Below, piece by piece: positions 35,806-43,002 of a stretch of DNA of 64,000 nt. This DNA comes from Flavobacteriaceae bacterium (GTDB taxonomy: Bacteria; Bacteroidota; Bacteroidia; Flavobacteriales; Flavobacteriaceae). The stretch is taken from contig PALG01000031.1 of the NCBI GenBank assembly GCA_002707025.1, forward strand, positions 310,001 through 374,000. The letters are read 5' to 3'. Under the pieces are notes generated by a model. The model saw nothing but the letters and a program-made list of their open reading frames with translations. It had not been told where the DNA came from and did no database searches. Made by a program: the position numbers and the translations under genes. How positions within the stretch are numbered: position 1 is the stretch's first letter; each line of letters begins with the position of its first letter.

Positions 35806-36597
35806 ATGAAAACAGAAAAAGTCACTGCACATATTGTAAATTGGTTAAAGGAATACGCCACAAATGCAAAAATGGAAGGATTTGTAGTAGGCGTAAGTGG
35901 CGGAATAGACTCTGCTACCACTTCTACCCTATGTGCCATGACCGGAATGCGCACCCTTTGTGTGGAAATGCCCATACACCAAGCCCCTTCACAAGTAACA
36001 AGAGCTCAAGAGCATATTGAACAATTAAAGAAACGCTTTGCCAATGTGAGTGACGTAAAGGTAGACCTTACCCCTGTTTTTGAAGAATTCAAAAAACAAG
36101 TTCCCCAAACCAATGAAGATACTTTTTTAGATCTCAGCCTAGCAAATACCCGAGCTCGTTTACGCATGAGTACGTTATATTATTTTGCAGGATTGCATCG
36201 GTATTTGGTAGCAGGTACCGGAAATAAAGTTGAGGATTTTGGAGTTGGTTTTTACACCAAATATGGCGATGGTGGTGTAGATGTAAGCCCTATTGCCGAT
36301 TTAATGAAAAGCGAAGTATACCTTGTAGGAGAACATGTGGGGGTCCCAGATTCCATCATGAAAGCAGCTCCCACCGATGGTTTGTTTGGCGATAGCCGAA
36401 CCGACGAGGACCAATTAGGAGCCAGTTATGACGAATTGGAATGGGCCATGAAAATGCAAGAAGAAGGAAAAACCCCTCACGATTTCCACGGAAGGGAAAA
36501 GCAGGTCTTGGAAACCTATCTGCACCTCAATAAAGCTAACCAACACAAAATGAAGCCCATCCCTGTCTGTGAAATACCACTACAACTCAAGTTCTAA
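35806..36597 (+). CDS. nadE: Ammonia-dependent NAD+ synthetase
   Basis: NadE converts nicotinic acid adenine dinucleotide to NAD+ with ATP and ammonia. ATG 35806 gives 263 residues; a TTG three codons earlier is less likely. The ATP pyrophosphatase loop GVSGGIDSATTS is near residue 29, GTGNKVEDFGVGFYTKYGDGGVDVSPIADL is the family signature, and DGLFGDSRTDEDQLGASYDELE follows. No glutaminase domain is fused, so nitrogen comes from free ammonia or a separate subunit. Confidence 0.95.
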   Translation: MKTEKVTAHIVNWLKEYATNAKMEGFVVGVSGGIDSATTSTLCAMTGMRTLCVEMPIHQAPSQVTRAQEHIEQLKKRFANVSDVKVDLTPVFEEFKKQVPQTNEDTFLDLSLANTRARLRMSTLYYFAGLHRYLVAGTGNKVEDFGVGFYTKYGDGGVDVSPIADLMKSEVYLVGEHVGVPDSIMKAAPTDGLFGDSRTDEDQLGASYDELEWAMKMQEEGKTPHDFHGREKQVLETYLHLNKANQHKMKPIPVCEIPLQLKF

Positions 36598-36660
36598 CCG
36601 TTATTGAACGAATTTCCGTGTTGTTGGACGAAAAATGAAATGGACTCAATTTCTTTTTTA

Positions 36661-36668
36661 TAGTTTTG
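36661..36668 (+). promoter_or_regulatory. -7 promoter element for the response regulator gene
   Basis: TAGTTTTG matches TAnnTTTG perfectly and would give an untranslated leader of about 80 bases before ATG 36755. Confidence 0.5.
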
Positions 36669-36699
36669 ATTTTGTAGTATAAATATTACAAATAACCTC

Positions 36700-36738
36700 A
36701 CACTTATTTCCTGATCCCCAGTAGTAAGTGTTTTCTTT
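36700..36738 (+). promoter_or_regulatory. Hairpin in the response regulator leader
   Basis: ACACTTA (36700-36706) pairs with TAAGTGT (36725-36731), with a small inner CTG/CAG stem, followed by TTTTCTTT. It looks like a weak terminator inside the 5' leader and could provide premature termination control. This is a hand-drawn structure. Confidence 0.35.
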
Positions 36739-36754
36739 AACAAAACAACGCTAA

Positions 36755-37387
36755 ATGAAGAAAATAGTTATTGCAGACCATCACCCTGTCATTAGAAAAG
36801 GGATTAGCTGTATGCTTAAAAAGGCAACCGACTATGACATTGTAGGAAAAGCTAACAATGGCGATGAGCTTTTTAAACATCTAGAAAATAATCAACCCGA
36901 CATTCTCATTATGGAAATTGACATGCCGCAACTTAGTGGCATCAATGTTTTGAGAACCATTAAAACCGATTACCCCGACACAAGGGTAATGATTTTTTCG
37001 ACCCACCCAGAAGAAATCTACGCCTTGCGTTCCATAAAATCCGGAGCAGCTGCTTATGTTCCCAAAACAGCTTCCAACAAAGTATTCCTAAAGGCCCTTA
37101 AGAAAGTGGCGAAAGGTGGAATTTTCCTAAATGAAGAGCTTACAACTACTTTTACTAGCCGAAACGTAGGAGAATCCAGTGCCTTAAGCCGTTACAAAAA
37201 ACTTTCTTCAAGAGAGATTGAAGTATTGAACCTGCTTTCCAGCGGTAAAAGAAACAAAGACATCGCAAATGCCTTAAATATCAATGAAAAAACGGTGAGC
37301 ACCTATAAAACAAGGTTACTGAAAAAACTTAAAGTGGATAATCTAGCCGATTTAATCCATCAGTCCCGAATGTTTCAATTTGGGTAA
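36755..37387 (+). CDS. NarL/FixJ-type response regulator with Glu at the phospho-acceptor site
   Basis: The protein has 210 residues: receiver domain (1-120) and LuxR-type helix-turn-helix (about 148-200, LSSREIEVLNLLSSGKRNKDIANALNINEKTVSTYKTRLLKKL). The usual PDxxxxDxxMP reads PDILIMEIDMPQLSG, so the phosphorylated Asp is Glu54. The acidic pair DD before HP is Asp8-His9. The Ser/Thr (FST, 82-83) and Lys104 remain. The protein may therefore act in a permanently active state or respond to something other than phosphate. No histidine kinase is nearby. The gene ends directly against dnaG. Confidence 0.9.
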   Translation: MKKIVIADHHPVIRKGISCMLKKATDYDIVGKANNGDELFKHLENNQPDILIMEIDMPQLSGINVLRTIKTDYPDTRVMIFSTHPEEIYALRSIKSGAAAYVPKTASNKVFLKALKKVAKGGIFLNEELTTTFTSRNVGESSALSRYKKLSSREIEVLNLLSSGKRNKDIANALNINEKTVSTYKTRLLKKLKVDNLADLIHQSRMFQFG

Positions 37388-39352
37388 TTACAAAACTCGA
37401 TTCAGTTTTTCTGAAAGAATTTTTTTAAGGGAAATGTAATCCATAATATCTTGGAGACTTTCCCTTTTTTTATGGTCTTCGCCTTCCTCTTTCACCAACT
37501 CACTCATATCGGCAATTTTCATCGCTACCAAATGGCGGCGAAGATTTAAAATGGTTTCACTTACAATTTGTGAAACCCCATGTTTTTTTTCCTTTACAAA
37601 AATATCCTTGCGTTCCCAATCATGTAATTGGTGTTTCTCTTCATCCATTAACACATGGGTAGCAATTTGGGCAGGTTCTGAAGGAAGGGAGTTCACAAAC
37701 TGATCGATTTTTAAACTGCCCGATTGATTATATTCATTAATAATTGCATAATACAATTCCTTAAAGCCTTCATTCGAAAATTCAATTTCATCTTCTTGTA
37801 AGTCCAAGTAGATTTTCTCGAACACCTTGGATTTACTCCATTCGGGTTTAAAGACTATTTTTCCCTCTTCGGAAGTCTCCAAAATCAATTCTTCAAAATC
37901 TTCTTCTACCTCCCCATACAACAATAAAAGCTCTATAATTTTTTGTTCCAACTCCAATAGGGTATCTACCTTCTCTACCACTTCTTTTTCGGAAGGCACT
38001 ACCTGCATTTGCGGTGTATCCTGTGGTTTCTTTTTGGAAGCTTCCCTTTGGTTTTTCTGAAGTAGTTGTGCCAATGTACTAAACAAAACGTCTTCCCCTA
38101 TATCCATAATCCGGGAACATTCCTTCAAATACACTTCCTGCTTAATGGTATCGGGAATCTTCGAGATACTGGTCACCATATCCCGAATGGTCTCCGCTTT
38201 TTTAATGGGATCGTTTTTCGCTTCCGAAGCCAATAGCGAAGCTTTAAAACTGATAAAATCTTTCGCATTTTCCTGCAAATACTCGCGCAGTTCGTCCAAG
38301 GAATTATTCTTGGCAAAACTGTCGGGGTCCTCCCCCTCTGGAAAAGTGCAAATGCGAACATTCATCCCTTGCTCCAAAATAAGATCTACTCCGCGAAGAG
38401 AAGCCCTTAATCCGGCAGCATCCCCATCAAAAAGCAAGGTGATGTTTTGCGTTAAGCGATGGATCAACCGAATTTGCTCAGAGGTCAATGCCGTTCCAGA
38501 CGATGAAACCACGTTTTCAATCCCCGTTTGGTGAAATTGAATCACATCGGTATAGCCTTCTACCAAATAACAATTGTCTTCCCTGGCGATCGCCTGTTTG
38601 GCAAAATAAATTCCATAGAGCACCTTACTCTTGTGATATACTTCACTTTCGGGCGAATTTAGGTACTTGGCCGCTTTTTTATCGTTGGTTAAAATACGGC
38701 CCCCAAACCCAAGCACCCGACCGCTTAAACTATGGATGGGAAATAGCACCCTTCCTTTAAATCGATCAAATTGCTTTTCGCCCTTTACAATGGAAAGCCC
38801 TGTTTTCTCAAGGTAACTTAGCTTATATCCATTTTTCAAGGCTTCTTGGGTAAAGGCATCCCACTCATCTGGGGAATACCCCAATTGAAATTTTTTGATG
38901 GTTTCTACCGAAAACCCCCGCTCCTTGAAATAGGTAGCCCCAATGGCTTTTCCACTTTCGGTTTCCCATAAGGTTTTCTGAAAATAGTCCCGTGCAAACT
39001 CATTGATTAAATACAAGCTTTCCCTTTCGTTGGCTTGTTCCTTTTGCTCTTCGGTTTGTTCGGTTTCCTCTATTTCAATTCCGTATTTCTTTGCCAGGTA
39101 TTTAATGGCTTCCGGATAAGTGAAATGTTCATGCTCCATTAAAAAAGCCACGACATTACCCCCTTTTCCACTGGAAAAATCCTTCCAGATCTGCTTCACT
39201 GGTGACACCATAAAACTCGGCGTACGCTCATCGGTAAAAGGGCTTAACCCTTTAAAATTACTGCCCGATTTTTTCAACTGTACAAAATCACCAATTACCT
39301 CCTCTACGCGGGCGGTATCAAATACTTGGTCAATGGTGAGTTTTGAAATCAA
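37388..39352 (-). CDS. dnaG: DNA primase lacking the CHC2 zinc ligands
   Basis: DnaG lays RNA primers at the replication fork. It has 654 residues. The N-terminal domain keeps the shape of a CHC2 zinc ribbon (NFKGLSPFTDERTPSFMVSP, then KQIWKDFSSGKGGN), but the four ligands are replaced: Ser37, Thr40, Asp58 and Ser61 against Cys, His, Cys, Cys in E. coli. The TOPRIM core is intact with EGYTDVI (about 266-272) and LFDGDAAGLRA (about 310-320). The C-terminal part should bind the DnaB helicase. I recall the same substitutions in other Flavobacteriaceae, so this is a lineage trait rather than damage. Confidence 0.95.
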   Translation of the reverse strand: MISKLTIDQVFDTARVEEVIGDFVQLKKSGSNFKGLSPFTDERTPSFMVSPVKQIWKDFSSGKGGNVVAFLMEHEHFTYPEAIKYLAKKYGIEIEETEQTEEQKEQANERESLYLINEFARDYFQKTLWETESGKAIGATYFKERGFSVETIKKFQLGYSPDEWDAFTQEALKNGYKLSYLEKTGLSIVKGEKQFDRFKGRVLFPIHSLSGRVLGFGGRILTNDKKAAKYLNSPESEVYHKSKVLYGIYFAKQAIAREDNCYLVEGYTDVIQFHQTGIENVVSSSGTALTSEQIRLIHRLTQNITLLFDGDAAGLRASLRGVDLILEQGMNVRICTFPEGEDPDSFAKNNSLDELREYLQENAKDFISFKASLLASEAKNDPIKKAETIRDMVTSISKIPDTIKQEVYLKECSRIMDIGEDVLFSTLAQLLQKNQREASKKKPQDTPQMQVVPSEKEVVEKVDTLLELEQKIIELLLLYGEVEEDFEELILETSEEGKIVFKPEWSKSKVFEKIYLDLQEDEIEFSNEGFKELYYAIINEYNQSGSLKIDQFVNSLPSEPAQIATHVLMDEEKHQLHDWERKDIFVKEKKHGVSQIVSETILNLRRHLVAMKIADMSELVKEEGEDHKKRESLQDIMDYISLKKILSEKLNRVL

Positions 39353-39394
39353 ATGCTTAAAAATTACAAAAAGTAAAAATACGATTTTAAACGG

Positions 39395-39426
39395 AAAAAG
39401 GCGCTCTGTTTTAGGAGCGCCTTTTT
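39395..39426 (-). terminator. Terminator of the ECF sigma operon
   Basis: AAAAAGGCGCTC and GAGCGCCTTTTT form a 12-bp stem with an 8-base loop and T tract on the minus strand, after the outer-membrane protein gene. Confidence 0.92.
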
Positions 39427-39448
39427 CTGCATGGCCAATTCAAAAAAA

Positions 39449-40495
39449 TTAATCCCAATCCCAACGAAGCCCAAGGGATACGTTATGGATATCGGTCGTA
39501 TTATTTTTGAAAATAGGGTTTAGATCGTATTTACAGTACAGCGAAAGATCACTGAAACCTACATAAGCCGAGAGGCCGTACACAAAATTACTGGTGTTGT
39601 AATCTGCCTTCAGTTTTTGCTTTACATCTTCCCCGTTTTCTTCAAACTTTAATTTTTGGCGGCTCCCCAGGTTGAGTCCGGCGTACCCCCCGAGACCCAT
39701 TTTAAATTTGTTGTGGGTGGAATAGCGAAAATAGTTTTCCTTTTCAATTTTCTTGGAAGGGCCAAATTCAACATGAATAGGCACTACTAGGTTATCCATT
39801 CGGAATTTCGATTTATCCAAATCGGTTGGAAACACCTGCAGTTCGGTTTGATCCCCCGTATCTACAAAGTAGCGGTTATCGGTAGGCTTGAGTCCATTAA
39901 ATTGAAATGAGATTCCGTACAAAATCCGCAACCAATTACTGTTGTCGAACACCCGGGTTTTCCATGCCAAGCCAATTTCGGCGTAACGGCTCCCTCCTAC
40001 TTTAAAGTCGCTATCGTCTAGGCTTTGCCCATCGCCAATGGCATTGTTGAGTCCGAAGGAAAACACCAAATGACTTTTCGTACGGCGGTCGTATTTAGGG
40101 GTTTTATACTTTTTTCCCAAATACACTACCCCTTCGTCGCTATCGCCCAAGGAAAACTTCAAATAGGAACGATTCTCGTCATCAATCACTTCCACATCTT
40201 TGTTGCGTTCCAGCAGTGCAATTTTATTGTCCACAATGGCCAAGCGGTTTTCAATATTCAGGGCATGCTTTTCGGCTACTTCCTGTTTTAATTGTTCTGC
40301 TTCCTCTTGGGTGATTTCCTGATTTTGTAACTGCTCATTGATTTTTTCCACAGCCATTTTCAACAGGTCTTTTTCTTCATTAATTATAGCGGTTTTGGAA
40401 GTTTCCAAAATTTCGATGGTGGTCTCCTGCGCGTGACAAAAGCACATAGCCATAAGCCATACCGCCAAGGCGGCACTTAAGTTGATAATTCTCAT
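39449..40495 (-). CDS. Outer-membrane beta-barrel protein with periplasmic coiled coil
   Basis: The protein has 348 residues. A signal peptide (about 1-22, ending FCHAQ) is followed by a Glu/Lys/Gln-rich coiled-coil region (about 30-97). The last 230 residues alternate polar and hydrophobic residues with many aromatics and end LGLRWDWD, as in PorT-like eight-stranded barrels. It is the third gene of the sigma/anti-sigma operon (50 bases after the anti-sigma gene), so it could be a sensor or target of that pathway. Function is not known. Confidence 0.75.
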   Translation of the reverse strand: MRIINLSAALAVWLMAMCFCHAQETTIEILETSKTAIINEEKDLLKMAVEKINEQLQNQEITQEEAEQLKQEVAEKHALNIENRLAIVDNKIALLERNKDVEVIDDENRSYLKFSLGDSDEGVVYLGKKYKTPKYDRRTKSHLVFSFGLNNAIGDGQSLDDSDFKVGGSRYAEIGLAWKTRVFDNSNWLRILYGISFQFNGLKPTDNRYFVDTGDQTELQVFPTDLDKSKFRMDNLVVPIHVEFGPSKKIEKENYFRYSTHNKFKMGLGGYAGLNLGSRQKLKFEENGEDVKQKLKADYNTSNFVYGLSAYVGFSDLSLYCKYDLNPIFKNNTTDIHNVSLGLRWDWD

Positions 40496-40545
40496 AATGT
40501 TCGTGATTTAGGGTTTCCGAATCCCGGAAACCGATTGATGAATAG

Positions 40546-41325
40546 TTAATTGTTACGTTCTATCACTGCCGTTCGAATTCTATTGAATCCATCTCCCAAA
40601 GCTTCAAACACTTTATCGCGGAAACTCCGCTCGAGTTCGGTTTCCACATCCCTAAGTAGTGCCGTCGCATCTACTTTGTCCGTGTTGGAGTTTAAGATCC
40701 TATTGTTGGCAATATCCCGTTGCGCTTTGGCCAATAGCGCATCGATTTCGTCTGGCGTGACTTCATTCTTCGTATTTTGTAGTTCCTGTACGGCAACGAC
40801 CACCTCCCCTACTTTTTGATCGATAAAAAGTTCTTCTTCCGACTTTTTGATCGATGGTTTTTCAACATTTTGGGCCATTGTTTTTTCTTCGGAAGGAATT
40901 ACGATTTCCTGAATTTTCCCGGAAACCTTTGGCGTAACCTTAGGCTTTTCCGAAGCGATTTGTGGCGTTTCCTTCGCCACTATTTCTTCTTGTGGAATGG
41001 GTTCCTCCTGAAGGGTTTCCTCGGGTAATTCTTCGGAAGCGATTACAGTGGTATTCCTAACGGAACGATTCTCGTCTTGCACCTCCACTGGATTTTGCTC
41101 TACCATTTTAGGAGCAACCTGATCTTTCTGAAATAGCCAGGTACTGAGTAGCAATACCCCTATAAAACTGGCCGCGACAGCAACCCAAACAAACGAACGG
41201 TTTCGTTTTTGGGGTACTTCCTTATCGAGCTTTCCAGCCAATTTTTCCCAAGCGGCCTGTGAAGGCTGCAACTCCCTTTCCTGAAGTTTTTCACGGATGG
41301 TATCTTCTAGTTTATTGGGTGCCAT
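40546..41325 (-). CDS. Predicted membrane anti-sigma factor
   Basis: The protein has 259 residues: cytoplasmic N-terminus of about 43 residues with REKLQERELQPSQAAWEKLAGKLDKE, one membrane helix (about 45-65, FVWVAVAASFIGVLLLSTWLF) and a long Glu/Pro/Lys-rich periplasmic part ending in a helical section (DATALLRDVETELERSFRDKVFEALGDGFNRIR). The same plan and the W-x2-L-x3-LD motif occur in 7703-8359. It overlaps its sigma gene by 14 bases. The anti-sigma role is inferred. Confidence 0.65.
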   Translation of the reverse strand: MAPNKLEDTIREKLQERELQPSQAAWEKLAGKLDKEVPQKRNRSFVWVAVAASFIGVLLLSTWLFQKDQVAPKMVEQNPVEVQDENRSVRNTTVIASEELPEETLQEEPIPQEEIVAKETPQIASEKPKVTPKVSGKIQEIVIPSEEKTMAQNVEKPSIKKSEEELFIDQKVGEVVVAVQELQNTKNEVTPDEIDALLAKAQRDIANNRILNSNTDKVDATALLRDVETELERSFRDKVFEALGDGFNRIRTAVIERNN

Positions 41326-41878
41326 ACTGTTGTTTATTTTCTTGGTTCACTAATTTTTGAAGTATTTTTCGCGCCTTGAAAAGCTGGGTTTTGGAGGTGT
41401 TTTCTGAAATATTGAGCAACTCGGCAATTTCACTGTGTTTATAGCCTTCCACGGCGTACAGCACAAAAACGGTTTTGTAACCATCGGGCAGGGAATCGAT
41501 CAATCTTTGAATTTCTGCTACTTCCAAATCGGTTTCCAGATAAGAAGCATGCTCTTGCGAATACTCCAATACTTCTTCGTCTTCAAAATAAAGGTCCTTC
41601 TCCCGGCGTAGTTGTGAAATGGATTCGTTGACCATAATGCGACGGACCCAGCCTTCAAAACTTCCTTCAAACTTATAGGAGGACAAATGCACAAAGACTT
41701 TCAAAAAACCGTTTAGCATGACTTCTTCCGCAATTTCATCCTGCTTTACATACTGTCGGCAAACACTTAGCATCTTCGGCGCAAAAAGTTCGTACAGCTC
41801 GTGTTGGGCCTTTCGGTTTCCATCACTGGCTTTGGCAATGACTTTCCTATAATTTTTATGTAAGGAGATAATGCGCAT
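41312..41878 (-). CDS. ECF-type RNA polymerase sigma factor
   Basis: The protein has 188 residues: region 2 (about 20-90: KQDEIAEEVMLNGFLKVFVHLSSYKFEGSFEGWVRRIMVNE) and region 4 (about 125-178: IDSLPDGYKTVFVLYAVEGYKHSEIAELLNISENTSKTQLFKARKIL). It heads an operon with an anti-sigma-like membrane protein and an outer-membrane protein. A promoter with CAACC, a T tract and CGTCTATA lies just upstream, of the sort ECF factors use on their own genes. Confidence 0.9.
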   Translation of the reverse strand: MRIISLHKNYRKVIAKASDGNRKAQHELYELFAPKMLSVCRQYVKQDEIAEEVMLNGFLKVFVHLSSYKFEGSFEGWVRRIMVNESISQLRREKDLYFEDEEVLEYSQEHASYLETDLEVAEIQRLIDSLPDGYKTVFVLYAVEGYKHSEIAELLNISENTSKTQLFKARKILQKLVNQENKQQYGTQ

Positions 41879-41901
41879 ACAAACTCTTTGTGATTGCTTC
41901 T

Positions 41902-41935
41902 ATTTATATAGACGCAGGTTTCAAAAAAAAGGTTG
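41902..41935 (-). promoter_or_regulatory. ECF-type promoter before the sigma operon
   Basis: On the minus strand: CAACC (41935-41931), eight T, GAAACCTG, then CGTCTATA (41914-41907) and AATAGAAG. The AACC and CGTC elements are 16 bases apart, the usual spacing for ECF promoters. No TAnnTTTG box is present. Autoregulation is inference. Confidence 0.5.
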
Positions 41936-41952
41936 TCTGAAGTTTAAAAAAA

Positions 41953-42930
41953 TTATTTTTTTCGGTCAATTACGTAATTTACCATTAATTCCAGAGAGTC
42001 TTTGTAGGGAGACTCCGGATAGTCCTGAAGTAGTGATAACGCTTGTTGTTGATAAGCTTTCATTTTCTGAATGGCATACTCCAAGCCCCCAACTTCCTTC
42101 ACATAGGCAATAACTTCTTTTACCCGTACCTTATCTTTATTATGATTTTTCACGGAGTTGATGAGCCACTTTCGTTTTTCCTTCGAAGCATGGTTGATAG
42201 CGTAGATTAACGGAAGGGTCATTTTCTGTTCCTTGATATCGATCCCGGTAGGCTTCCCAATGACCTCATCCCCATAATCGAAAAGATCGTCTTTAATCTG
42301 GAAGGCAATCCCGATAAGTTCGCCAAACTTCCGCATTTGGGTTACCCTTTCTTCAGGAGCATTAATGGATTGGGCCCCCATGGCACAACAAGCAGCGATT
42401 AAAGTGGCTGTTTTTTGACGGATGATATCAAAATACACTTCCTCGGTGATATCCAATCGGCGAGCTTTTTCAATCTGCAGCAATTCACCTTCGCTCATTT
42501 CGCGTACCGCTACGGAAATAATCTTCAGCAGGTCAAAATCGTCATTATCGATAGAAAGCAATAATCCTTTCGACAACAAGTAATCCCCTACCAAAACAGC
42601 GATTTTATTTTTCCACAAGGCATTAATGGAAAAGAAGCCGCGGCGGCGGTTACTATCATCTACCACATCGTCATGCACCAAAGTAGCCGTATGAATCAAC
42701 TCGATAACCGAAGCCCCGCGATAGGTACGTTCGTTCACTTCCCCGTCGTTGCACATCTTGGCAATAAGGAACACAAACATAGGACGCATTTGTTTCCCTT
42801 TTCGGTTGACCACATAATGCATGATACGGTTTAAAAGCGCCACCCTTGTAGACATGGATTGAGAGAACTTTTTTTCAAAAAGTTCCATTTCGGCCTCGAT
42901 GGGTGCTTTTATTTGGGAAACGATTTTCAT
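41953..42930 (-). CDS. Long-chain polyprenyl diphosphate synthase
   Basis: This trans-prenyltransferase has 325 residues and makes the side chain of menaquinone. The first Asp-rich motif is LVHDDVVDDSNRRRG (about 88-102), the second QIKDDLFDYGDEVIGKPTGIDIKEQKMTLPL. GKQMRPMFVFLIAKM is the substrate-binding stretch. The small residues before the first motif (IHTATL) suit a long product. IspB-type octaprenyl or a similar length is likely; exact chain length cannot be read. Confidence 0.92.
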   Translation of the reverse strand: MKIVSQIKAPIEAEMELFEKKFSQSMSTRVALLNRIMHYVVNRKGKQMRPMFVFLIAKMCNDGEVNERTYRGASVIELIHTATLVHDDVVDDSNRRRGFFSINALWKNKIAVLVGDYLLSKGLLLSIDNDDFDLLKIISVAVREMSEGELLQIEKARRLDITEEVYFDIIRQKTATLIAACCAMGAQSINAPEERVTQMRKFGELIGIAFQIKDDLFDYGDEVIGKPTGIDIKEQKMTLPLIYAINHASKEKRKWLINSVKNHNKDKVRVKEVIAYVKEVGGLEYAIQKMKAYQQQALSLLQDYPESPYKDSLELMVNYVIDRKK

Positions 42931-42972
42931 GTATCGTTCAAAGATATTTAAAACTATTAAAATGGAAGGAAC

Positions 42973-42999
42973 AAAAAAGCGGCTTAGAGCCGCTTTTTT
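42973..42999 (-). terminator. Terminator of the phosphodiesterase-sulfotransferase gene
   Basis: AAAAAAGCGGC and GCCGCTTTTTT pair around TTAGA. It lies a few bases after the stop at 43003. Confidence 0.9.
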
Positions 43000-43002
43000 T
43001 AA

